A stretch of DNA of 64,000 nt from Clostridiaceae bacterium (GCA_019391515.1 JAHXQP010000009.1:1-64000), one strand, 5' to 3'; positions 54,077 through 62,889 are shown, counted from the first letter of the stretch. Numbers and translations are program-made. The notes: generated from the sequence alone by a model not told the origin.

Positions 54077-54589
54077 ATGTTATCAGAAAGATTAGTTGAA
54101 GAGTTAAACAAACAAATTAAGTATGAGTTGTATTCATCTCATTATTATTTAGCTATGGCTGGATATTGCCTTGGTGAAGATTTACCTGGCTTTGCAAACT
54201 TTTTTATAGCACAAGCTGAAGAAGAGAAGTTCCACGCTATGAAATTTTTTAACTTTGTAGATGAAATGGATGGAAAGATTAAAATATTAGGATTGGAAGA
54301 ACCAGAAAATAATTACAAGTCAGTGTTAGATGTTTTTAAAGAAGCTCTTGAACATGAAAAATTTGTGACAAAGAGAATATATCATCTAATGGATATTGCA
54401 ATAGAAGAAAAAGAACATGCTACTATTAGTTTCTTAAGATGGTTTGTTGATGAACAAATAGAAGAAGAAAATAGTATGAGAGATATAATTGCACAACTTG
54501 AAAAAATTAATGATGACAGTCATGCTATATATATGTTAGATAAAGAATTAGGCCAAAGAACATTTATAGCACCTGCAGATTCTGAATAA
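54077..54589 (+). CDS. ftnA: Bacterial non-heme ferritin
   Basis: The 170-residue four-helix protein matches FtnA. Ferroxidase ligands E17, E50 and H53 are visible (IKYELYSSHYYLAMA; AEEEKFHAMKF), with further Glu residues in EALEHEKFVTKRI and IEEKEHATISFLRWFVDEQIEEE. It stores iron as a mineral in a 24-mer shell and oxidises Fe(II). The window also encodes feoAB. TTTAAGGAGGCG lies before ATG 54077. Confidence 0.95.
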   Translation: MLSERLVEELNKQIKYELYSSHYYLAMAGYCLGEDLPGFANFFIAQAEEEKFHAMKFFNFVDEMDGKIKILGLEEPENNYKSVLDVFKEALEHEKFVTKRIYHLMDIAIEEKEHATISFLRWFVDEQIEEENSMRDIIAQLEKINDDSHAIYMLDKELGQRTFIAPADSE

Positions 54590-54597
54590 TAAAATAT

Positions 54598-54633
54598 AAA
54601 AAAAGATAGGCCCTTTTGGACCTATCTTTTTTT
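54598..54633. terminator. Bidirectional terminator between ferritin and SASP genes
   Basis: AAAAAAAGATAGG (54598-54610) and CCTATCTTTTTTT (54621-54633) form a strong symmetric stem around a 10-nt loop, with T-runs on both strands. Confidence 0.92.
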
Positions 54634-54639
54634 ATATAT

Positions 54640-54867
54640 TTATCTAGTAGTTGTTCCACCACTCATATTTTTTTGAGCCATTTCCACCAATCTTTTAGTC
54701 ATATTTCCACCAACATAACCATTTTGTCTAGATGGTAAATTACCTTTATCCATTGTTTCGTAATTTGCCATTCCTAATTCAGATGCAATTTCTGTTTTCA
54801 TTTGATTTAATGCTTGACGTGCTTCAGGAACTAATATTCTGTTACTTCCAGTATTATTATTAGCCAA
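54640..54867 (-). CDS. Alpha/beta-type small acid-soluble spore protein
   Basis: TTG 54867 (MANNNTGSNRILVPEARQAL) is the start: AAAGGAG lies 9 nt upstream, while the TTG at 54876 touches it. The 75-residue protein is a typical alpha/beta SASP, with MKTEIASELG containing the germination-protease cleavage site and the GNLPSRQNGYVGGNMTKRLVEMAQ end. It coats spore DNA and protects it from UV and heat. A CATAATA at 54927-54921 (minus strand) fits a sigma-G -10; the -35 is not clear. Confidence 0.95.
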   Translation of the reverse strand: MANNNTGSNRILVPEARQALNQMKTEIASELGMANYETMDKGNLPSRQNGYVGGNMTKRLVEMAQKNMSGGTTTR

Positions 54868-54877
54868 TTTGTTCAAC

Positions 54878-55226
54878 TCCTTTCTAAAATTATAATTTAT
54901 ATATTAAATTGGTGTACTAGTATTATGTGTAGAAAAATAACTAATAAACATGTATTTTTTTCATTAACTATATTATTCTTCAAAAGAATCCAAAAAAATC
55001 ATTTTAAATATATAATTTTAGTTAAGAAAACCGGAAACTAGTCCATAATTATGAAAAGTCTTAAATGTGCATTTTTTAAATAAAAAATTAAGTTAGTTCG
55101 ATAAATAGGAAAACATATCTCAACTATACAAATGGAAGAGCATATTGCCTACTATATATAATGGCATGAACATTGCTTAATTAATCAGTATAACTAGTTT
55201 TAAAATTAAGAAAGGATTTGATATAT
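54878..55226. other. Intergenic region between the SASP gene and lysA
   Basis: About 350 bp of A/T-rich DNA without a gene. It contains the SASP Shine-Dalgarno and a sigma-G-like -10 (54921-54927), and a TATAAT (55157-55162) lying inside a TGCC/GGCA inverted repeat that could be the lysA promoter. I see no lysine riboswitch or T-box. Confidence 0.5.
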
Positions 55227-56489
55227 ATGGCTAATTTTTTATTCTCTAATACAGATACTGTTAAACTTGCTGAAAAATATGGAACGCCACTTCATGTAGT
55301 TTCAGAAGATATTCTAGTGGAGAGATGTAATGAGATTAAAAGGGATTTTATAGAAAGATATGAAAATACAATGGCAGTCTATGCAAGTAAAGCTTTTTTA
55401 ACAAAAGAAATGGCAAGAATTATAAAAAGAGAAGGATTGGGAATGGATGTTGTTTCTGGAGGAGAACTTTATACTGCAATAAAAGTAGATTTTCCTATGG
55501 AAAAAATAGTTTTTCATGGGAATAATAAAACCTTAGATGAAATAGAAATGGCAGTAAAGCATAATGTAGGCAGAATAGTAGTTGACAATTTTTATGAACT
55601 AGATTTGTTAGGAAAAGTAGCTAGAAAATACAAGAAAAAAGTAAATATATTGTTTAGGATAACTCCGGGTGTAGATAGTCATACACATAAGTATATAAGA
55701 ACTGGACAAATAGATTCTAAATTTGGGATACCATTGAATGAAAATATAATTCATAAGGCAATATTGGAAGCTATGGAATTAGAATATGTTGAGCTTAAAG
55801 GATTTCATTTTCACATTGGTTCTCAGCTTCAGGAAAATGAAACCCATGTAAAAGCGATTAAGATCATTGCATCTTTAATGAATGAAGTGAAAAATGATAT
55901 TGGGTTTATAACTAAAGAATTAAACACTGGTGGTGGTTATGGCATTCATTATAATGGAGATGAAGACAGAAAGCCATTAAGATATTTTACAGATGCTATA
56001 ATAGAAGAATTGGAAAAAGAATGTGAGAAATATAATTTAGAGAGACCAAAGGTAGTTATAGAGCCAGGTAGATGGATAGTAGGTGAGGCAGGAATCACTC
56101 TTTATACAATTGGTTCAATAAAAAACATACCAAGAATTAGAACTTATGTAGGAGTAGATGGAGGTATGCCAGATAATCCAAGACCAAGCCTTTATAATGC
56201 TAAATACGAAGCCTTAATTGCTAATAAGATGGATGAAGAACCTAAAAATATTGTTACAGTTGCAGGTAAGTGTTGTGAATCTGGAGATATACTTATTTGG
56301 GATTTAAAAGTACCATATATAGAGTCGGGAGACATATTGGCAGTACTTTCTACCGGAGCTTATAATTACTCTATGGCAAGTAATTATAATAGAATACCGA
56401 GACCAGCTGTAGTGATGGTTTCCAATGGAAAAGATAGGCTAATAGTGAAGAGAGAAACTTATGATGATATAATAAAAAATGAGATCTAA
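55227..56489 (+). CDS. lysA: Diaminopimelate decarboxylase
   Basis: ATG 55227 (MANFLFSNTDTVKLAEKYGTPLHV) gives 420 residues and proper spacing from AGAAAGGA; the in-frame TTG at 55218 is too close. PLP lysine is K55 in AVYASKAF; GFHFHIGSQ, the GGGYG phosphate loop and VAGKCCESGDIL with the substrate-binding Cys-Glu are present. It converts meso-diaminopimelate to lysine, the last step of lysine synthesis. It is followed by dapF, which makes its substrate. Confidence 0.95.
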   Translation: MANFLFSNTDTVKLAEKYGTPLHVVSEDILVERCNEIKRDFIERYENTMAVYASKAFLTKEMARIIKREGLGMDVVSGGELYTAIKVDFPMEKIVFHGNNKTLDEIEMAVKHNVGRIVVDNFYELDLLGKVARKYKKKVNILFRITPGVDSHTHKYIRTGQIDSKFGIPLNENIIHKAILEAMELEYVELKGFHFHIGSQLQENETHVKAIKIIASLMNEVKNDIGFITKELNTGGGYGIHYNGDEDRKPLRYFTDAIIEELEKECEKYNLERPKVVIEPGRWIVGEAGITLYTIGSIKNIPRIRTYVGVDGGMPDNPRPSLYNAKYEALIANKMDEEPKNIVTVAGKCCESGDILIWDLKVPYIESGDILAVLSTGAYNYSMASNYNRIPRPAVVMVSNGKDRLIVKRETYDDIIKNEI

Positions 56490-56513
56490 AAAATTTAATG
56501 AACGGGTGATATT

Positions 56514-57347
56514 ATGAAGTTTACTAAGATGGTGGCAGCTGGTAATGATTTTATATTGTATAATGGATTTGATTATACTGTGAATAATTATAGTAATTTA
56601 GCTAAAAAATCTTGTAATAGACATTTTGGAATTGGCGCTGATGGTATAATGGTATGTGAGAAGTCTGATGTAGCTGATATTAAAATGATTTATTATAATT
56701 CTGATGGCTCTAGGGGAGAAATGTGTGGAAATGGTATAAGATGTTTTTCTAAGTATATATATGAAAATAAAATATTAAATAAAAAGAGTTTTACAATTGA
56801 GACATTAGCAGGTATAAAGACTATATGGTTAGAAATCAATGATGATACAGTGGAAATAATAAAAGTCAATATGGGGGTACCTATATTTGAAAGTAATATG
56901 ATACCTGTTAGTATAGATAGTGACGAAGTTTTATTAGAAAGTATAGTTATAGATGGAATAAATATCATGTTTTCTTCCGTATTAGTGGGAGTGCCTCATA
57001 CAGTTATATTTGTAGATGATATAAAACATGTAGATATAAATGGTTTAGGAGAGAAGCTGGAAAGTCATTCTATCTTTCCTGAAAAAACTAATGTAAATTT
57101 TGTGGAAATATTAGATAGAAATAATATAAATATATATACTTGGGAAAGGGGAGCTGGGAGAACTTTAGGATGTGGTACAGGTTCTTGTGCTAGTGTAGTG
57201 TTGGGTAAAAAATTAGGAAAGTTAAATAATATAGTAAATGTGAAAACTGAAGGAGGACAGCTCCAAGTTGAATTAAAAGATAACTATAATATATATATGA
57301 AAGGAGGGGCTACTACTATTTGTACTGGAAAAATGCTTGACCTATAG
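56514..57347 (+). CDS. dapF: Diaminopimelate epimerase
   Basis: The 277-residue enzyme has both catalytic cysteines, C71 in MCGNGIRC and C220 in GCGTGSCAS, and the MVAAGNDFILY start. It interconverts LL- and meso-diaminopimelate, which feeds both peptidoglycan and LysA. It begins 24 nt after lysA, with AACGGGTGATATT as a weak ribosome site, and is followed by a symporter gene. Confidence 0.96.
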   Translation: MKFTKMVAAGNDFILYNGFDYTVNNYSNLAKKSCNRHFGIGADGIMVCEKSDVADIKMIYYNSDGSRGEMCGNGIRCFSKYIYENKILNKKSFTIETLAGIKTIWLEINDDTVEIIKVNMGVPIFESNMIPVSIDSDEVLLESIVIDGINIMFSSVLVGVPHTVIFVDDIKHVDINGLGEKLESHSIFPEKTNVNFVEILDRNNINIYTWERGAGRTLGCGTGSCASVVLGKKLGKLNNIVNVKTEGGQLQVELKDNYNIYMKGGATTICTGKMLDL

Positions 57348-57377
57348 AGAATAATAAATATAAAGAGGTGAAGTATA

Positions 57378-58628
57378 ATGATAAATGAAAAGAAAAAAAG
57401 TTTTTGGCAATATTATAGATTTCCAATTATACTCCTGTCATCTATAATATTGGGTTGCATAATAGGTTTAATTATGGGAGAAAGAGCTTCTGTTTTTAAG
57501 CCTTTTGGGGATATATTTTTAAATGCTATGTTTACTATAGTAGTACCATTAGTTTTTGTGACAATTACTAGCGCAGTATCTAGTATGACAGATATGAGAA
57601 GGCTTGGGAAAATATTAGGAGGTATGCTAATAGTATTTGTAATTACAGGTCTTATAGCTTCTATAATAATGATAATAACTGTGAACATCTTTCCGCCAGC
57701 TAGAGGGGTTCATATTGAAATGCCAGAAGCAGAGGAGATTGAGCCACTGAAAACTTCTGAACAAATAGTTTCAGCTATAACTGTTACTGATTTTACAGAA
57801 CTGATTTCAAGAAAGAACATGCTACCATTGATTATTTTTTCTATATTCTTTGGATTATGTGTAGGATTGATAGGTGAAAAAGGTAAAAAGATTGCAGAAG
57901 GATTAAATATATTATCAGAAGTTTTTCTAAAGATGGTTTCAATTATTATGTACTATGCTCCTATTGGGCTAGGTGCTTATTTTGCAGCTTTAATTGGAAC
58001 ATTTGGTCCAGAACTTTTAGGTTCATATGCTAGAGCTATGGCTGTATACTATCCAATTTGTATTGTTTATTTCTTTGTAGCTTTCTTCTTTTATTCATAT
58101 TTTGCAGGAGGAATGAATGGAGTTAAAACTTATTTTAAAAACATATTTCCAGTAGCCATTACTTCTTTGGCTACTCAAAGTAGTGTTGCTTCATTACCTG
58201 TAAACTTAGAAGCGGCAAAGAAAATAGGTGTACCTAAAGATGTAAGGGATATAGTTATCCCTATAGGAGCTACAGCTCATATGGATGGCTCTTGTTTAAG
58301 TGCTATACTTAAGATTTCTTTCATGTTTGGAATATTTGACATGCCTTTTAAAGGTGTAGGAACTTATATTACGGCTGTAATTATATCTATATTAAGTGGA
58401 GTAGTTATGTCTGGAGTTCCAGGTGGAGGCCTTATTGGAGAAATGCTTATTGTAAATCTATATGGATTTCCAGCAGAAGCTTTCCCTATTATAGCTACTA
58501 TAGGATATTTAGTTGATCCACCTGCAACCATGATTAATGTAACTGGTGACTCATTGGCTTCAATGATGGTTACGAGAATAATTGAAGGTAAGAATTGGAT
58601 GGCTAAAAAGTTTACGGCTAACGAATAA
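57378..58628 (+). CDS. Dicarboxylate/amino acid:cation symporter (DAACS family)
   Basis: The 416-residue membrane protein matches the GltP/DctA family: N-terminal helix LLSSIILGCIIGLIMGE, FGDIFLNAMFTIVVPLVFVTITSAV, the serine-rich re-entrant loop SLATQSSVASLPVN, IPIGATAHMDGSCLSAILKI, and SGVPGGGLIGEML with YLVDPPATMINVTGDS. Substrates of the family are glutamate, aspartate, C4-dicarboxylates or neutral amino acids. Coupled to lysA-dapF (30 nt gap, AAGAGGTGAAG), it may import aspartate, the lysine-pathway precursor (inference). Confidence 0.93.
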   Translation: MINEKKKSFWQYYRFPIILLSSIILGCIIGLIMGERASVFKPFGDIFLNAMFTIVVPLVFVTITSAVSSMTDMRRLGKILGGMLIVFVITGLIASIIMIITVNIFPPARGVHIEMPEAEEIEPLKTSEQIVSAITVTDFTELISRKNMLPLIIFSIFFGLCVGLIGEKGKKIAEGLNILSEVFLKMVSIIMYYAPIGLGAYFAALIGTFGPELLGSYARAMAVYYPICIVYFFVAFFFYSYFAGGMNGVKTYFKNIFPVAITSLATQSSVASLPVNLEAAKKIGVPKDVRDIVIPIGATAHMDGSCLSAILKISFMFGIFDMPFKGVGTYITAVIISILSGVVMSGVPGGGLIGEMLIVNLYGFPAEAFPIIATIGYLVDPPATMINVTGDSLASMMVTRIIEGKNWMAKKFTANE

Positions 58629-58630
58629 CA

Positions 58631-58661
58631 AAAAGGCCTGGTGTATTTTGCCAGGCTTTTT
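58631..58661. terminator. Bidirectional terminator between symporter and feoB
   Basis: GCCTGG (58636-58641) and CCAGGC (58651-58656) with flanking A- and T-runs form a hairpin 8 nt after the symporter stop and just before the feoB stop. Confidence 0.85.
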
Positions 58662-58662
58662 A

Positions 58663-60789
58663 TTATATTAGATTATATATAAGTTTACCGATTATATTAA
58701 CTACCAAAGTGACTAGTATTGCAACAATAGTAGTTAGGAAAAAAGTAAATATAGGCCATTTTCTTCCCCCAGTTTCTTTTTTTATAGTTAAAAGAGTAGT
58801 TCCACAAGGAAAATGTAATAAGGAAAAAAGCATGAAGTTAAGACCAGTTATAAAAGTCCAGCCATTGTTTAATAATAAATTTTTTAACGTTTCTATACTC
58901 TCAAATTCAAGCATTGCTCCTTTTGACATATAACTCATTGTTAATATAGGGAGCACTATTTCATTTGCAGGAAGACCTAATATAAATGCCATCAGTATAT
59001 AGCCATCTAGTCCTAATAATTTTGCAAAAGGATCTAAAAAATTTGCTGATATATTTAGAATGCTTGCTCCATTTATGGTTATATTTGCAAATATCCAGGT
59101 TATAGCTCCAGCAGGTATAGCTACCATTATAGCCCTACTGAGGACAAAGAGAGTCCTATCTATAAGGCTTCTTATAAGTATTTTACCTATTTGTGGTTTT
59201 CTATAAGGAGGCAACTCTAAAGTAAAAGATGAGGGGACTCCTTTTAAAAAAGTTTTAGATAGAAATCTAGATACTATCAATGTCACAAATATTCCAATAA
59301 GTACTACAAAAACTACAGATATAGCTGCTATGATTGAACTATGTTTTTCATTTACTAATCCTCCAATAAATATAGTTGACATTGCTATTATTATTGGAAA
59401 GCGACCATTACAAGGGACAAAATTATTAGTTATTATTGCAATAAGCCTTTCTCTAGGTGAATCTATTATACGACAGGCCATAATTCCTGCAGCATTGCAT
59501 CCAAAACCCATACTCATAGTTAAAGCTTGCTTTCCGTGAGTTCCAGCTTTTCTAAATGAATTATCAAGATTAAATGCTACTCTTGGTAGATATCCTAAAT
59601 CTTCAAGTAAAGTGAATAGTGGAAAGAATATAGCCATTGGTGGTAACATAACAGATATTACCCAAGCAAGTGTTCTGTAGACCCCTAAAATCAATATTCC
59701 ATATAGCCAATCAGGGGGATTTAATTTTAAAAATAAATAAGACAATTTGCTTTCAAAACTAAATAAAACTTTTGCTAAAAGATTAGAAGGATAGTTAGAA
59801 CCTACTATGGTTATCCAAAATATTACACCTAGCAGCATGAGCATAATAGGATATCCTGTTATTTTATTTGTAAGTATATCGTCTAATTTTTTATCCCAAT
59901 CTATTTTTCTATTATCTTCTATTGAAACTACTTCATCTGCTATTTGTTCTGCAGTTTCGTATATAGTGGTGACAATTTCATCCCCTATATTTTCATTTTC
60001 CTTAATGATATTTTCAATTTCTTCTAGTGGTTCACTGGTAAATCTATTTTCTATTAGAAAATTTTCTAATTCATTTTTTATACTTTTATCGCTGTCTATT
60101 AATCTAAGAGCAATCCATCTTAGATTATGACTTCTATCCAGGTATATAGAAAGTATATTTTCTATTTTTGTGATTGTATTTTCTATTTCAGGGCTATATT
60201 TTACTTTATTAGGATTAATTTTATAATTTGAATTGCTAATATTGTAAATAGTATTTAAAATTTTTTCAACTCCTATACCATCCCTTGCTATTGTAGGCAC
60301 TATAGGTATTCCCAATTCATTTTCTAATTTTTTAACATCAATTTTTATACCTTTTCTTTTAGCTTCATCTATTAAATTTAGAGAAACCACTACATTATCA
60401 GTTATTTCCATTATCTGAAGGACTAAATTTAAATTTCGTTCAAGGGAAGTAGAATCTACAACTACTACTGTTATTTCTGGTTCTCCAAAACAGATAAAAT
60501 TTCTTGCGATTTCCTCTTCTTGAGAATTAGCAAATATTGAATAAGTTCCTGGCAAATCTACTAATAAAAAACTTTCATCTTCATAGTTAAAAGTACCTTT
60601 GGCATTAGCAACAGTTTTTCCAGGCCAGTTTCCTGTATGTTGTTTTAAGCCAGTAAGATAATTGAATAATGTACTTTTCCCAGTATTAGGATTTCCAGCT
60701 AAAGCTATAACAGTATTGTCCATCTCTTTTTCTAGAATATATTCATCTTTAACTAGTGCTAATCCACTAGATTCATGGGTGAGTCCCAT
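58663..60789 (-). CDS. feoB: Ferrous iron transport protein FeoB
   Basis: The 708-residue protein has an N-terminal G domain: G1 GNPNTGKST (32-40), G3 DLPGTYS, G4 NLID, followed by the GDI helical region and a membrane domain with two Gate motifs (FNLDNSFRKAGTHGKQALTMSMGFGCNAAG and IRSLIDRTLFVLSRAIMVAIP). It imports Fe(II), driven or gated by GTP hydrolysis. The N-terminus carries about 27 extra residues before the G domain. It follows feoA by 15 nt. TTGGAGG is before the start. Confidence 0.95.
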   Translation of the reverse strand: MGLTHESSGLALVKDEYILEKEMDNTVIALAGNPNTGKSTLFNYLTGLKQHTGNWPGKTVANAKGTFNYEDESFLLVDLPGTYSIFANSQEEEIARNFICFGEPEITVVVVDSTSLERNLNLVLQIMEITDNVVVSLNLIDEAKRKGIKIDVKKLENELGIPIVPTIARDGIGVEKILNTIYNISNSNYKINPNKVKYSPEIENTITKIENILSIYLDRSHNLRWIALRLIDSDKSIKNELENFLIENRFTSEPLEEIENIIKENENIGDEIVTTIYETAEQIADEVVSIEDNRKIDWDKKLDDILTNKITGYPIMLMLLGVIFWITIVGSNYPSNLLAKVLFSFESKLSYLFLKLNPPDWLYGILILGVYRTLAWVISVMLPPMAIFFPLFTLLEDLGYLPRVAFNLDNSFRKAGTHGKQALTMSMGFGCNAAGIMACRIIDSPRERLIAIITNNFVPCNGRFPIIIAMSTIFIGGLVNEKHSSIIAAISVVFVVLIGIFVTLIVSRFLSKTFLKGVPSSFTLELPPYRKPQIGKILIRSLIDRTLFVLSRAIMVAIPAGAITWIFANITINGASILNISANFLDPFAKLLGLDGYILMAFILGLPANEIVLPILTMSYMSKGAMLEFESIETLKNLLLNNGWTFITGLNFMLFSLLHFPCGTTLLTIKKETGGRKWPIFTFFLTTIVAILVTLVVNIIGKLIYNLI

Positions 60790-60804
60790 AAAAAAACCTC
60801 CAAT

Positions 60805-61050
60805 CTATAATATATTTATTAAAATTTTCTCTGCTTCACTAGTCCTTAGTGCAATAATGGTCCCTCTTATGTTATAAGCAATGGGATTACCTGAGGGGCT
60901 AACCCTTTCATTTTTTATAATAGTATTTTGTGTAATACCTAGATCTAAAAACCTTCTTCTTTTATTTCCTCCGCATAGTATATTAATTACTTTTCCAGAT
61001 TTCTGTACAGGTAACTCTGCAAGTGAAATTATATTATTGAGATTTTCCAT
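60805..61050 (-). CDS. feoA: Ferrous iron transport protein FeoA
   Basis: The 81-residue SH3-like protein has the FeoA pattern: IISLAELPVQKSGKVINILCGGNKRRRFLDLGITQNTIIKNERVSPSGNPIAYNIRGTIIALR. It binds and regulates FeoB. ATG 61050 follows AAGGAGGTAATTTT. It is the first gene of feoAB, divergent from the cotJ operon. Confidence 0.95.
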   Translation of the reverse strand: MENLNNIISLAELPVQKSGKVINILCGGNKRRRFLDLGITQNTIIKNERVSPSGNPIAYNIRGTIIALRTSEAEKILINIL

Positions 61051-61088
61051 AAAATTACCTCCTTAAAAAGATTTCACTTATCCATGCT

Positions 61089-61135
61089 ATTCTAAAGTTA
61101 TTATATGAGATAGCAGAAAAAAGGTTCTTTAGAAT
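61089..61135. promoter_or_regulatory. Inverted repeat spanning the feoAB promoter region
   Basis: ATTCTAAAG (61089-61097) and CTTTAGAAT (61127-61135) form a perfect 9-bp inverted repeat. Between them on the minus strand is TATAAT (61105-61100), a likely -10 for feoAB. It could be an operator; I cannot match it to a classic Fur box. Confidence 0.4.
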
Positions 61136-61208
61136 TTAGAAAGTTACAGGAACTTTTTTGGCTTTAAAGCGTAATATATTATTGCAAATAAAATTAGGAG
61201 GGTTGAAA

Positions 61209-61364
61209 ATGAGAACTGAATCAAAAAGAAGAGAATTTCAATTGGCTAGGGCTTATGTGCCTTTTCAAATTATGAACAATGTATACAATTCAAAAGAAGC
61301 ATTAAAAAAGGGGACTCTTTTTCCAGAATTATATATGCCATATAAATATGAAAAAAGATATTAA
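61209..61364 (+). CDS. cotJA: Spore coat-associated protein CotJA
   Basis: ATG 61209 lies after TAGGAGGGTTG; the longer frame has no site. The 51-residue protein contains LARAYVPFQIMNNVYNSKEALKKGTLFPELYMPY, the CotJA signature. It is needed with CotJB for CotJC assembly into the spore coat. It is slightly shorter than usual and opens the cotJABC operon. Confidence 0.93.
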   Translation: MRTESKRREFQLARAYVPFQIMNNVYNSKEALKKGTLFPELYMPYKYEKRY

Positions 61365-61378
61365 TGGAGGTGTTTTCT

Positions 61379-61639
61379 ATGGATAGAGAACAAGTTTGTT
61401 TATTGAAAGAAATTATGGAAGTAAGCTTTGTTTTAGATGAGACATCACTTTATTTAGATACTCATCCAAATGATGAGAGAGCATTAAGACTTCATAATAA
61501 TTATGCTCAAAAATATAGTGAAATAGTATCTTTATATGAAGCTAAATATGGGCCATTGCAAAATCATAATATGAGTCAATATCCATGGGCTTATATTAAT
61601 GGACCTTGGCCTTGGGAATTTGACTATAGATTATGTTAA
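61379..61639 (+). CDS. cotJB: Spore coat protein CotJB
   Basis: ATG 61379 (MDREQVCLLKEIMEVSFVLDE) is preferred because GGAGGTG at 61366-61372 lies within the five codons before it; the frame also opens at ATG 61364. The 86-residue protein ends YPWAYINGPWPWEFDYRLC, a Trp/Pro-rich end typical of CotJB. It is a component of the inner coat and the second gene of the operon. Confidence 0.93.
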   Translation: MDREQVCLLKEIMEVSFVLDETSLYLDTHPNDERALRLHNNYAQKYSEIVSLYEAKYGPLQNHNMSQYPWAYINGPWPWEFDYRLC

Positions 61640-61651
61640 GGGGGTTAGTAT

Positions 61652-62224
61652 ATGTGGATTTATGAGAAGAAACTTCAATATCCTGTAAAAGTAGATACAT
61701 GTAATCCGACTTTAGCAGCTATGCTTTTAGAACAGTTTGGGGGAGCAGATGGGGAGCTATCAGCTGGAATTAGATATTTAACACAAAGATGGACTATGCC
61801 TACTGATAGGGCTAAAGGGCTATTAACAGATATAGGTACCGAAGAATTAGCTCATTGGGAAATAATAGGTACTCTAGCTTGGAAATTAGTAAAGGATGCT
61901 TCTGAGGAAGAGATTAAAGGTACACCTTTTGAAGCTCATTATGTAAATCATGGGAAAAGTCCATTTCCGCACAATGCAGCTGGAGCCCCGTGGACAGCTA
62001 ATTATATACAATCTAAAGGAGATCCAATAGCAGATCTACATGAAGATATGGCAGCAGAACAGAAAGCGAGAGCTACTTATGAGTACTTAATCCAAATAAG
62101 CGATGATCCTGGCGTTATAGATACATTAAGATTTTTAAGACAAAGGGAAATAGTACATTTTCAAAGATTTGGAGAAGCACTGATGATAGTACAAGAAGAT
62201 TTAGATAGTAGGAAATTTTATTAG
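61652..62224 (+). CDS. cotJC: Spore coat protein CotJC (manganese-catalase family)
   Basis: The 190-residue protein matches CotJC: MWIYEKKLQYPVKVDTCNPTLA, ERL-type GGADGELSAGIRYLTQRW, and metal-ligand Glu/His in IGTEELAHWEIIGTL, DLHEDMAAEQKARATYEYLIQ and REIVHFQRFGEAL. It belongs to the dimanganese catalase family and may remove peroxide at the spore surface. Its TAG stop is part of the hairpin shared with the convergent SASP-like gene. Confidence 0.95.
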   Translation: MWIYEKKLQYPVKVDTCNPTLAAMLLEQFGGADGELSAGIRYLTQRWTMPTDRAKGLLTDIGTEELAHWEIIGTLAWKLVKDASEEEIKGTPFEAHYVNHGKSPFPHNAAGAPWTANYIQSKGDPIADLHEDMAAEQKARATYEYLIQISDDPGVIDTLRFLRQREIVHFQRFGEALMIVQEDLDSRKFY

Positions 62225-62244
62225 CCCCAAAATTTCGGGGCTAA
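62221..62244. terminator. Terminator containing the stop codons of both convergent genes
   Basis: TTAGCCCC (62221-62228) and GGGGCTAA (62237-62244) form an 8-bp stem with an 8-nt loop. The stop codons of cotJC (62222-62224) and of the SASP-like gene (62243-62241) lie within the two arms. Confidence 0.85.
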
Positions 62245-62438
62245 TCTTTGTTTATTAAATTTTCTTCTCCCATTTCAACTAATTTTCTGGTCATAAGTCC
62301 TCCAACTTTACCTGCATAGAATATATTTTTAGTATTATCAACAGATTTATCTAAAGTAGTATCAAGTCCTAATTCTTTACTCATTTCAGCTTTAAATTCT
62401 TCAAGTCCAACTCTTGCATTAGGATCAATTTTGTCCAT
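62241..62438 (-). CDS. Divergent alpha/beta-type SASP family protein
   Basis: The 65-residue protein shares the SASP plan (ARVGLEEFKAEMSKELG near residue 8-24; KVGGLMTRKLVEMGEENL at the end) but differs from the SASP at 54640. The germination-protease site region reads AEMSKELG instead of TEIASELG, and the usual NLPSRQNGYVGG is replaced by NTKNIFYAGKVGG. It may be a minor DNA-binding SASP or a specialised form. AAGGAGGAATTTT precedes ATG 62438. Adjacent to cotJABC. Confidence 0.85.
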   Translation of the reverse strand: MDKIDPNARVGLEEFKAEMSKELGLDTTLDKSVDNTKNIFYAGKVGGLMTRKLVEMGEENLINKD

Positions 62439-62535
62439 TAAAATTCCTCCTTATTTTCTTTAACTTATATTATATTTTTAACTTTATATTTAATTAAATA
62501 CAAGGAATATAATAACAAAAATTCTAAAGATAATA

Positions 62536-62572
62536 TTGACTTTTATATTCATATATTATATTATATGGATAT
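62536..62572 (+). promoter_or_regulatory. ArsR promoter with overlapping operator
   Basis: TTGACT (62536-62541), a 17-bp spacer and TATTAT (62559-62564) form the promoter. ATATTCATATA (62545-62555) and TATATGGATAT (62562-62572) form an imperfect inverted repeat (one mismatch in 11) that spans the spacer and -10, as expected for autoregulation by an ArsR protein. Confidence 0.7.
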
Positions 62573-62593
62573 AAGGATATAAAGAAGGTGTAA

Positions 62594-62872
62594 ATGTTGG
62601 ATATTGATAAAAAAATACTAGAAGAAAAAGCAGATGTTTTAAAGGCTATATCTCATCCTGTGAGACTTTGTATTGTGAGAAGACTCTTAAAAGAAGGAGA
62701 AAAAAATGTAACAGAGATGCAAAATTGTCTTGATGCACCTCAATCTACAGTTTCTCAACATCTATCTAGATTGAAAGCTGCAGGGGTAATTGAAGGAAGA
62801 AGAGAAGGAATAGAAATATATTATAAACTTATAAATAAAGATGTAGAAAAAATTTTAAAATCAATTTTTTAA
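62594..62872 (+). CDS. ArsR-family winged-helix regulator
   Basis: The 92-residue protein has the ArsR HTH (LKAISHPVRLCIVRRLLKEGEKNVTEMQNCLDAPQSTVSQHLSRLKAAGVIEGRREGIEIYYKL). The classic ELCVC metal site is replaced by TEMQNCLDA, so it is not an obvious arsenic/cadmium sensor; C-containing members upstream of CoA-disulfide reductases or rhodanese genes sense sulfur or redox species. Cysteines are C26-like (LCIVRR) and the one in QNCLD. GAAGGTG precedes ATG 62594. Confidence 0.92.
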   Translation: MLDIDKKILEEKADVLKAISHPVRLCIVRRLLKEGEKNVTEMQNCLDAPQSTVSQHLSRLKAAGVIEGRREGIEIYYKLINKDVEKILKSIF

Positions 62873-62889
62873 GGTTTAAGTCGTCATTT

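Noticed and set aside
54878-55226. Lysine riboswitch or T-box before lysA
   Set aside because: No conserved lysine-aptamer boxes, no AGGGTGG-type T-box sequence and no terminator were seen.
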